From an uncultured Arenimonas sp. (lineage in GTDB: Bacteria > Pseudomonadota > Gammaproteobacteria > Xanthomonadales > Xanthomonadaceae), in assembly GCA_946480565.1 (NCBI GenBank), contig CAMLKR010000143.1, positions 1 to 6,026 on the forward strand: a stretch of DNA of 6,026 bases, written 5' to 3'. Below the pieces are notes generated by a model. The model was not told where the DNA came from. It searched no databases and saw only the letters and a program-made list of their open reading frames with translations. Shown piece after piece: positions 1 through 4,921 of this stretch. A program made the translations under genes and the position numbers. Each line of letters begins with the position of its first letter. The first letter of the stretch is position 1.

Positions 1-431
1 GCGGCAACACCAATGGTTTCATCGACGACGTGGTGGTCAGCTTCGGCGCGCCGCGCCACCTGGTGAGCGAGTACTACCTCGAGCGTCGCTGGGCGCCGGG
101 CGACATCTATTACGCCTGCGCCATCGCCTACCAGCTGGGCCGGCCCTGCCTCGAGATCATCCGCATCTACGAACGCGACCACGGCATGGGCTGGGGCGCG
201 ATCGCGCAGCGCCTGGGCATCAAGCCCGGTTCGGCGGCCTTCCACGCGCTCAAGGGCAATGTCGGCAAGGGCCACGGCAAGATGAAGGCCAACCGCGGCA
301 ACGGCGGCCGCGCCGCGGCGGGCCCGCAGGGCGGCCGCAGCAATGGCCCCGCGGCCCAGGGCGGCGGCAAGGGTCGCGGCCAGGGTGGCCAGGGCCAGGG
401 TGGCAAGGGCAAGGACAAGGGCGGCCGCTGA
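1..431 (+). CDS. Conserved hypothetical protein with Gly/Lys/Arg-rich C-terminal tail (5' truncated)
   Basis: The reading frame is open from the window edge (first complete codon at base 3) to TGA at 429-431, so the true start lies upstream; the GTG at 30 is probably internal because the frame reads on through it. The visible 142 residues have two parts. The first, about 95 residues, looks globular and alpha-helical, with conserved-looking stretches such as YYLERRWAPGDIYYACAIAY, the segment GWGAIAQRLGIKPGS and then FHALKGN. The GWGxIAxxLGIKPGS segment could be a small helix-turn-helix-like element, but this is a guess. The remaining 45 or so residues are almost entirely G, K, R, Q, N, A and P, with a five-residue periodicity (GGKGR, GQGGQ, GQGGK) typical of a disordered basic tail. 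No signal peptide can be judged because the N-terminus is missing. I recall similar uncharacterised proteins in Xanthomonadaceae but cannot assign a function. A hairpin terminator follows 24 nt after the stop. Confidence 0.8.
   Translation, partial: GNTNGFIDDVVVSFGAPRHLVSEYYLERRWAPGDIYYACAIAYQLGRPCLEIIRIYERDHGMGWGAIAQRLGIKPGSAAFHALKGNVGKGHGKMKANRGNGGRAAAGPQGGRSNGPAAQGGGKGRGQGGQGQGGKGKDKGGR
378..407 (+). repeat. 15-bp tandem repeat inside the Gly-rich tail
   Basis: Two adjacent 15-bp units, 378-392 and 393-407, match at 14 of 15 positions (GGCCAGGGTGGCCAG and GGCCAGGGTGGCAAG). In frame they encode GQGGQ and GQGGK. The preceding unit (363-377, GGKGR) keeps the five-residue spacing but has diverged in DNA. 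Such a repeat can change length by slippage, so tail length may vary between strains. Confidence 0.8.
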
Positions 432-455
432 GGCGAACCACCGCATCCGGCTCCA

Positions 456-487
456 GACGCGGCGGCCCACGGGCCGCCGCGTCGTTT
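456..487 (+). terminator. Intrinsic terminator after the first gene
   Basis: A perfect inverted repeat pairs 456-468 (GACGCGGCGGCCC) with 471-483 (GGGCCGCCGCGTC). Allowing a four-base loop (CACG, 468-471), this gives a 12-bp, almost all-GC stem. It starts 24 nt after the stop codon at 429-431 and is followed by GTTT, a short T-run. The T-run is weak by E. coli standards, but the strong stem and the position just after a gene support termination. It separates the first gene from the methyltransferase operon, so that operon probably has its own promoter in 488-543. Confidence 0.75.
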
Positions 488-498
488 CCGGCTGCCGT

Positions 499-504
499 TA
501 GACT
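499..504 (+). promoter_or_regulatory. Possible -10 element for the methyltransferase-dusA-hydrolase operon
   Basis: TAGACT matches TATAAT at four of six positions, including the important A2 and T6. It lies 39 nt before the ATG at 544, between the upstream terminator and the first gene of the operon. I see no convincing -35 hexamer at 16-18 bp spacing, where the sequence is the end of the terminator stem. The call rests mainly on a promoter being needed here. Confidence 0.25.
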
Positions 505-543
505 GTCGGCCCCGCGCTGCGCCCCCTTGGTCCCGATCCCGGA

Positions 544-1767
544 ATGAGCGACCCGATGCCCGCCCTGCTGGCCCAGGCGAACGCCCTGTGCGCCGACGCC
601 GATTTCCGCCGGGCGATACTGCGGCACGGCGCGCAGCTGGACGGCGTCGACGTCGCGCGCCTGGTGACCCGGATCCATCCCGACGACCAGATGCTGCGCC
701 ACTCGCTGCAGCACCACGGCGACGCCAACGCGGCGTTCGCGCAGTACTACAACGTCGCGCTGCAGCAGTACCACGCGGCCCGGCAGGTGCTGGACGCGCT
801 GTTCCCGGGCCGGGCCGACCGCATCGACCTGCTCGACTTCGCCTGCGGCTACGGCCGCCTGCTGCGCTTCCTGTCGCTGGTGATGCCGGCGGAGCGGCTG
901 TTCGCCGCCGAGATCCAGGCCGAGGCCCTGGATTTCGTGCGGAGGCACTTCGGCGTGCAGGCGATCGCCTCGTACGGCGACCCCGGCCGCTTCGCGCCGG
1001 GCCGCCGCTTTGACGCGATCTGGGTCGCCTCCTTGTTCTCGCACCTGCCGGCCGGCCTGTTCGACGCCTGGTTGGCGCGGCTGGCGGCCTGCCTCGGCCC
1101 GGACGGCGCGCTCTGTTTCAGCGTGCACGACGCCGCCCTGGTGCCGCCCGAACACACGATGCCGCCGGAGGGGCTGCTGTTTTTCCCGGTCAGCGAAAAC
1201 GCCGGGCTGGAGCCCAGCCTGTACGGAACCACCTACGTCACCGAAGCCTACGTGCGCGCCGCGGTCGCCCGCGCCTGCGGCCCCGGCTGGGGCTGCAGGC
1301 GCATCCCGCGCGCGCTGGCGCACGAACAGGACCTGTACGTGGTCGCCGCGCCAGGCCGCGACCTGTCGGCGCTGGCGGGCTTCCGCCACGGCGCCTGGGG
1401 ATGGGTGGACGAACGCCGGGTCGAGGACGACGGCACGATCCACCTGCGCGGCTGGGCCGCCTCGCTGGACGAGGGCGCGCTGGACGCGGTGGAGGTCAGC
1501 CTCGACGGGGTCGTGCACCGCTGCCCGACCGGCGGCCTGCGCGAGGACGTCGGCCGCTTCTTCGCCGACCCGCGCCTGGACCGCGCCGGCTGGACCTTCC
1601 GCCACCGCCCGCCGCCGGGCCGCGCCCCGGTGAAGGTGGTGGTGAGCGCGCGCACGCCGGCCGACGAACGTGCGCTGCTCTACGCCGGCCCGATGCCGCG
1701 GCCGGCGCGCGCCGACCGCGGCTTCTGGTCGCGCGTGGCCGGCGTGTTCGCGGGGTCGCGCGCATGA
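544..1767 (+). CDS. Class I SAM-dependent methyltransferase with accessory C-terminal domain
   Basis: This 407-residue protein has a Rossmann-type methyltransferase core. Motif I is LLDFACGYGR at residues 96-105, the usual SAM-binding glycine loop. An acidic residue ending strand 2 is Glu123 (LFAAEIQ), and the motif IV-like segment is FDAIWVASLFSHLP from about residue 156. A strand near CFSVHD ends the core. The methyl acceptor cannot be told from sequence. After about residue 285 comes a separate region of roughly 95 residues (WGWVDERRVEDDG, LRGWAAS, VEVSLDG) that reads as a beta-rich module, then a basic C-terminus (FWSRVAGVF). In my recollection GWAxS/D...VEVxLDG patterns occur in proteins linked to cell-surface glycans, which hints at a surface-polysaccharide or lipid substrate, but this is inference. 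The ATG at 544 has no good Shine-Dalgarno sequence; an in-frame ATG at 556 is an alternative start. The stop overlaps the dusA start (ATGA, 1764-1767). Confidence 0.85.
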   Translation: MSDPMPALLAQANALCADADFRRAILRHGAQLDGVDVARLVTRIHPDDQMLRHSLQHHGDANAAFAQYYNVALQQYHAARQVLDALFPGRADRIDLLDFACGYGRLLRFLSLVMPAERLFAAEIQAEALDFVRRHFGVQAIASYGDPGRFAPGRRFDAIWVASLFSHLPAGLFDAWLARLAACLGPDGALCFSVHDAALVPPEHTMPPEGLLFFPVSENAGLEPSLYGTTYVTEAYVRAAVARACGPGWGCRRIPRALAHEQDLYVVAAPGRDLSALAGFRHGAWGWVDERRVEDDGTIHLRGWAASLDEGALDAVEVSLDGVVHRCPTGGLREDVGRFFADPRLDRAGWTFRHRPPPGRAPVKVVVSARTPADERALLYAGPMPRPARADRGFWSRVAGVFAGSRA

Positions 1768-2762
1768 GCCCGCTGCCGCCGCCGGCCGCGACCCGGCTCT
1801 CGGTCGCGCCGATGATGGACTGGACCGACCGCCACTGCCGGGTCTTCCATCGCCTGCTGGCGCCGAACGCGCGCCTGTACACCGAGATGGTGCACGCGCA
1901 GGCCGTGATCCACGGCGACCGCGGGCGGCTGCTGGGCTTCGATCCGGCCGAACATCCGGTGGCGCTGCAGCTGGGCGGCAGTGATCCGGCGCACCTGGCC
2001 CAGGCCACGCGCATCGGCGCCGACTGGGGCTATGACGAGGTCAACCTCAACGTCGGCTGCCCCAGCGACCGGGTGCAGGCCGGGCGCTTCGGCGCCTGCC
2101 TGATGAAGGAACCGTCCCTGGTCGCCGACTGCGTGGCCGCGATGGCGGCGGCCACGACGGTGCCGGTGACGGTTAAATGCCGCCTGGGCGTGGACGAGAT
2201 GGAGGACTACGGCGTGTTCCGCGGCTTCGTCGACATCGTGGCCGCCGCCGGCTGCACGCTGTTCGTCGTGCACGCGCGCAAGGCCTGGCTGCAGGGCCTG
2301 AGCCCGAAGGAAAACCGCGAGATCCCGCCGCTGCGCTACGACTGGGTGCACCAGCTCAAGCGCGAGCGGCCGGAGCTGCGCATCCTGATCAACGGCGGCA
2401 TCGCCACGGTCGAGGACGCGCTGGCCCAGCTGGACGCGGTCGACGGCGTGATGATCGGCCGCGCCGCCTACCACGAGCCCTACCGGCTGCACCTGATGGA
2501 CCGCGCGATGTTCGCGCCGGATACGCCGCCGCTTCCGCGCGCCGACCTGCTGCGCGCCTTGCGGCCTTATGTCGAGGACTGCCGTTCGCGCGGCATCGCC
2601 GTCAAACACCTCACCCGCCACCTGCTGGGCCTGTTCCATGGCCAGCCCGGCGGGCGCGCCTTCCGCCAGGTGCTCAGCGAAGGCGCGCCGCGCGCCGACG
2701 CCGGCTGGGAGCTGCTCGAACGCGCGCTGGCCGCCACCGAACGCCGCGAGCCGACGCCATGA
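1764..2762 (+). CDS. dusA: tRNA-dihydrouridine(20/20a) synthase DusA
   Basis: The 332-residue product is of normal DusA length. DusA is a cytosolic flavoenzyme that uses FMN and NADPH to reduce uridine to dihydrouridine in the tRNA D-loop, at positions 20 and 20a. The N-terminal FMN-binding segment SVAPMMDWTDRHCR is at residues 13-26. The catalytic cysteine is Cys99 in NLNVGCPSDRVQ, followed by GxFGACLM. The DusA-type segments KCRLGVDEMEDY and HARKAWLQGLSPKENR are both present and distinguish it from DusB and DusC. NGGI and GVMIGRAAYHEP form the FMN-phosphate region. A C-terminal helical tRNA-binding domain follows, including KHLTRHLLGLFHGQPG. The ATG at 1764 overlaps the methyltransferase stop, with GGGG at 1752-1755 as a possible ribosome-binding site. 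Its own TGA overlaps the next start (2759-2762), so translational coupling is likely on both sides. All key residues are intact. Confidence 0.96.
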   Translation: MSPLPPPAATRLSVAPMMDWTDRHCRVFHRLLAPNARLYTEMVHAQAVIHGDRGRLLGFDPAEHPVALQLGGSDPAHLAQATRIGADWGYDEVNLNVGCPSDRVQAGRFGACLMKEPSLVADCVAAMAAATTVPVTVKCRLGVDEMEDYGVFRGFVDIVAAAGCTLFVVHARKAWLQGLSPKENREIPPLRYDWVHQLKRERPELRILINGGIATVEDALAQLDAVDGVMIGRAAYHEPYRLHLMDRAMFAPDTPPLPRADLLRALRPYVEDCRSRGIAVKHLTRHLLGLFHGQPGGRAFRQVLSEGAPRADAGWELLERALAATERREPTP

Positions 2763-3667
2763 TCACCCGCGACCCCGCCGCCTTCCTCGCCCATGCCCGC
2801 GGCCTCGCCGCCGACGCCGGCCCGGCCTGCGCCAAGGCCGCCTTCCTGGTCACGCCCGAGGGATTCGCGCTGGCCGAGCAGTCGGCCAGCGACAACGCCT
2901 ACATGGACCTGGGCGTGGCCGTGGACCCGGCGCGGGCCCTGGCCCAGCACCGCGAACTGCAGCGCCGCCTGGCCGGCGCCGTGCCGACCATCGCCTTTCC
3001 CGGCGACCCGGCCGCGCCCGACGGGCTGTTCCCGAACAACGTGTTCGCCACGGTGCCGGGCCGGCTGATCCTGGGCCACATGCGCCATCCGGTGCGCCAG
3101 CGCGAGGCCGAGCGCGCCGACATCCGCGGTTTCTTCGCCGCGATGGGTTATGCCGAAACCGACCTGCGCGCCCAGCCCGGCGTGGCCGAGCTCACCGGTG
3201 CCCTGGTGATCGACCGCGCCCGCGGCCTGGGCTTCGCCGGCCTGAGCGAGCGCTGCGACGAAGCCGGCGCCGCCGCGATGCACGCCGCCTTCGGCCTGCG
3301 CGCCACCCTGATGTTCGACCTGGCGGCCGGCGAGTACCACACCAACGTGGTGATGAGCGTGCTGGCCGGCCGCGCCCTGGTGGTCTGTCCCCCGGGCTTC
3401 GCCGATCCCACCGCCGCGGCGGCCATCGCCGCGCTCTACGCGCCGCACGTGCTGGTCCTGGACGCGGCGCAGAAAGCGGCGTTCGCCGGCAACTGCATCG
3501 CGGTCTCGCCCGACGCGGTCTTCGTCAGCCAGGCCGGCGCGGCGACTTTGGGTCCCGCCCAGCGCGAGGTCCTGGCGCGCGCGGGCTTCCGGGTGGAGGC
3601 GGTGCCGCTGGACGAAATCGAGAAGGCCGGGGGTTCGCTGCGCTGCTGCGTGGCCGAAATCTACTGA
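2759..3667 (+). CDS. Arginine deiminase-related amidinohydrolase (dimethylargininase / CtlX-like)
   Basis: This 302-residue protein belongs to the guanidino-modifying (pentein-fold) superfamily, which includes arginine deiminase, dimethylarginine dimethylaminohydrolase, succinylarginine dihydrolase and the citrulline-utilisation hydrolase CtlX. Visible family signatures in order are SASDNAYMDLG near residue 40, DGLFPNNVF (Asp88 to about 96), ELTGALVID with Glu144 as the likely catalytic acid (the EGTG position of relatives), EYHTNVVMSV with His194, and GGSLRCCVAEIY at the C-terminus with Cys296 as the likely nucleophile. The chemistry expected is attack of the Cys on a guanidinium or ureido carbon through a covalent intermediate. 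The substrate (methylarginine, arginine or citrulline) cannot be decided from sequence. No signal peptide is visible, so it is probably cytosolic. The ATG at 2759 overlaps the dusA stop by four bases and has only a weak ribosome-binding site, so translation is probably coupled to dusA. Confidence 0.88.
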   Translation: MITRDPAAFLAHARGLAADAGPACAKAAFLVTPEGFALAEQSASDNAYMDLGVAVDPARALAQHRELQRRLAGAVPTIAFPGDPAAPDGLFPNNVFATVPGRLILGHMRHPVRQREAERADIRGFFAAMGYAETDLRAQPGVAELTGALVIDRARGLGFAGLSERCDEAGAAAMHAAFGLRATLMFDLAAGEYHTNVVMSVLAGRALVVCPPGFADPTAAAAIAALYAPHVLVLDAAQKAAFAGNCIAVSPDAVFVSQAGAATLGPAQREVLARAGFRVEAVPLDEIEKAGGSLRCCVAEIY

Positions 3668-3707
3668 GGCCTGAACCCGCGCCGCCGCCAAGTGATTGAC
3701 CGGCTTA

Positions 3708-3725
3708 GGGTTCATATCGGATTCA
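3708..3725 (+). promoter_or_regulatory. Candidate PhoP box (11-bp-spaced direct repeat)
   Basis: GGGTTCA (3708-3714) and GGATTCA (3719-3725) are direct repeats matching at six of seven bases, with start points exactly 11 bp apart, one helical turn. OmpR-family regulators such as PhoP bind direct repeats with this spacing; the enterobacterial PhoP box is (G/T)GTTTA, five bases, (G/T)GTTTA. Read as hexamers, this site is GGTTCA-N5-GATTCA. It lies in the 133-bp intergenic region ahead of the PepSY-phoP-phoQ genes, so it fits autoregulation. A weak -10-like CAGACT (3738-3743) starts 12 bp after the repeat, the spacing known for PhoP-activated promoters in enterics. Binding is inferred, not shown. 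Confidence 0.4.
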
Positions 3726-3787
3726 CCGCTTTCCGCCCAGACTTCGCCCCGCAAACCCCCGGCCTAGCCGGCCCGCCCCCATGGAGC

Positions 3788-3793
3788 TAGTAT
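3788..3793 (+). promoter_or_regulatory. Possible -10 element just upstream of the PepSY-like gene
   Basis: TAGTAT, in the context GCTAGTATCC, matches TATAAT at four of six positions including A2 and T6. It ends seven bases before the ATG at 3801, so transcription would begin at or within a base or two of the start codon, giving a leaderless mRNA. No Shine-Dalgarno sequence precedes this ATG, which is consistent with that. No clear -35 element is seen. Confidence 0.3.
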
Positions 3794-3800
3794 CCCGACG

Positions 3801-4190
3801 ATGCTGAACGCCCTGCGCCCCCTGCTGCTGCTCGCCGTCTTCGCGGTGCTGACGCCTGTCCCGGCCGACGCCCAGCCGCGTGGCGTGCAGCGCGAGGACG
3901 CGGGCGCGCGCGTGCGCCAGGTCGAACGCGACGGCGGCCGGGTGCTCCAGGCCCAGCCCATGCAGCGCGGCGGCGAAGAGGTCTACCGGCTCAAGGTGCT
4001 GACCCCTGAGGGTCGCGTCCGCGTCATCCAGGGCGACCTGCAGGACCGTCCGCGCCGCGATTTCGGCGGCCGCGAGCGCCTGCGCGAAGCCGGGGCCCGC
4101 CCGGTGGGCAGCGCCGAACTGGCGCGCGACCGCGAGGAGCGCGCCCGCCAGCGTCGGGCCGCCCGCGACGGCGATCCGCGCGGCAATTGA
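3801..4190 (+). CDS. Exported PepSY-like small protein upstream of phoPQ
   Basis: The 129-residue product starts with a clear signal peptide: a short N-region with Arg6, the hydrophobic run LLLLAVFAVL, and the likely cleavage site ADA|Q after residue 24. The mature protein would be about 105 residues in the periplasm. Residues 33-79 (DAGARVRQVERDGGRVLQ, then EEVYRLKVLTPEGRVRVIQG) resemble one PepSY unit: a helix followed by a hairpin ending in a strand. This is a fold often seen in small periplasmic proteins encoded next to two-component systems. The remaining 50 residues are highly charged and Arg-rich, probably helical or disordered. The stop at 4188-4190 is 44 nt before phoP on the same strand, so co-transcription is likely. 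By context it may modulate the adjacent sensor kinase, which is inference. The PepSY assignment comes from pattern resemblance and needs a profile search. Confidence 0.78.
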   Translation: MLNALRPLLLLAVFAVLTPVPADAQPRGVQREDAGARVRQVERDGGRVLQAQPMQRGGEEVYRLKVLTPEGRVRVIQGDLQDRPRRDFGGRERLREAGARPVGSAELARDREERARQRRAARDGDPRGN

Positions 4191-4195
4191 TCGAT

Positions 4196-4211
4196 CCGGC
4201 CCTCAGGCCGG
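4196..4211 (+). other. Short hairpin in the phoP leader
   Basis: CCGGCC (4196-4201) pairs perfectly with GGCCGG (4206-4211) around a CTCA loop. It lies between the PepSY-like stop (4190) and the phoP ribosome-binding site (4223-4230). No T-run follows (the next bases are mostly C), so it is not a convincing terminator. It could stabilise a processed phoP transcript or affect translation, but a six-bp GC palindrome can also arise by chance in DNA this rich in GC. Confidence 0.35.
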
Positions 4212-4222
4212 CCCCCCTGTCG

Positions 4223-4230
4223 AAAGGAGA
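4223..4230 (+). promoter_or_regulatory. Strong ribosome-binding site of phoP
   Basis: AAAGGAGA lies four bases before the ATG at 4235 and is the best Shine-Dalgarno match in the window. It fixes the phoP start at 4235 rather than at any in-frame codon further upstream, and it suggests that phoP is translated independently and well, unlike the coupled genes in the preceding operon. Confidence 0.85.
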
Positions 4231-4234
4231 CGAC

Positions 4235-4915
4235 ATGCGCGTACTGCTGGTCGAGGATGAAGCTCCGCTGCGTGAAACCCTGGCCGCGCGCCTGAAGCGC
4301 GAAGGGTTCGCCGTGGACACCGCCGGTGACGGCGAGGAAGGCCTGTACCACGGCCGCGAAGTACCGTTCGACATCGCCGTGATCGACCTGGGCCTGCCCA
4401 AGATGTCGGGCATGGACCTGGTGAAGGCGCTGCGCGCCGAAGGCCAGAAATTCCCTATCCTGATCCTGACCGCGCGTTCGAGCTGGCAGGACAAGGTCGA
4501 GGGCCTGAAGTCCGGCGCCGACGACTACCTGGTCAAGCCCTTCCACGTCGAGGAGCTCCTGGCCCGCCTCAACGCCCTGCTGCGCCGCGCCGCCGGCTGG
4601 AGCAAGCCCACGCTCGACTGCGGCCCGGTCAAGCTCGACCTCTCGGCCCAGACGGTCACCGTCAACGGCAGCGGCGTCGACCTGACCAGCTACGAATACA
4701 AGGTGCTCGAGTACCTGATGCTGCACGCCGGCGAGCTGGTGTCCAAGGCCGACCTGACCGAGCACATCTACCAGCAGGACTTCGACCGCGACTCCAACGT
4801 GCTGGAGGTCTTCATCGGCCGCCTGCGCAAGAAGCTCGACCCCGAGGGCGAGATCAAGCCGATCGAGACCGTGCGCGGCCGCGGCTACCGCTTCGCCATC
4901 CCGCGCGACGAATAA
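4235..4915 (+). CDS. phoP: PhoP-type response regulator (OmpR family)
   Basis: The 226-residue protein is a complete two-domain OmpR/PhoB-type transcription factor. The receiver domain (about 1-115) has the acidic pocket Glu7-Asp8, the phosphoacceptor Asp51 (AVIDLGLPKMSG), Thr79 (LILTARSSWQDKV) and Lys101 (DDYLVKPFHVEEL). The motifs DLGLP, LTARxSWQDKVE and GADDYxxKPFHxEE match Escherichia coli PhoP closely, as does the position of Asp51. The C-terminal winged helix (about 125-222) includes TSYEYKVLEYLM, a recognition-helix region starting at DSNVLEVFIGRLRKKLD (residue 186) and the wing VRGRGYRF (from residue 213). It should bind direct-repeat DNA as a dimer when phosphorylated by the adjacent kinase. 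A strong ribosome-binding site sets the start at 4235. phoQ begins six bases after its stop, so the two are very likely co-transcribed. I am sure of the family; the name PhoP rests on these motifs and on the PhoQ-like partner. Confidence 0.94.
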   Translation: MRVLLVEDEAPLRETLAARLKREGFAVDTAGDGEEGLYHGREVPFDIAVIDLGLPKMSGMDLVKALRAEGQKFPILILTARSSWQDKVEGLKSGADDYLVKPFHVEELLARLNALLRRAAGWSKPTLDCGPVKLDLSAQTVTVNGSGVDLTSYEYKVLEYLMLHAGELVSKADLTEHIYQQDFDRDSNVLEVFIGRLRKKLDPEGEIKPIETVRGRGYRFAIPRDE

Positions 4916-4921
4916 GCCGCG

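Noticed and set aside
250..1605. A 451-codon open frame on the - strand opposite the methyltransferase
   Set aside because: It runs through the terminator hairpin at 456-487 and opposite a well-supported methyltransferase, has low-complexity composition and shows no domain; it is a by-product of high GC.
1401..1763. In-frame extension of dusA upstream into the methyltransferase gene
   Set aside because: The extension is Arg/Gly/Pro-rich shadow sequence of the methyltransferase, while DusA homology begins right after the ATG at 1764, which overlaps the preceding stop.
3696..3701. TTGACC as a -35 element
   Set aside because: It matches five of six consensus bases, but no acceptable -10 hexamer lies 16-18 bp downstream (the sequence there is CGGATT or GGATTC), so a standard sigma-70 promoter is not supported.
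3693..3726. Imperfect dyad GTGATT...CCG / CGGATTCAC as an operator
   Set aside because: The two arms pair only with mismatches and gaps; the direct repeat inside this stretch explains the pattern better.
2567..3754. A 395-codon open frame on the - strand opposite the amidinohydrolase
   Set aside because: The + strand frame has all catalytic motifs of the hydrolase; the antisense translation is His/Gly/Gln/Arg-rich without recognisable motifs.
3759..3771. Small palindrome CCGGC-CTA-GCCGG as a terminator for the hydrolase gene
   Set aside because: The stem is only five bp, no T-run follows, and it is about 90 nt after the stop; short GC palindromes are common in this base composition.
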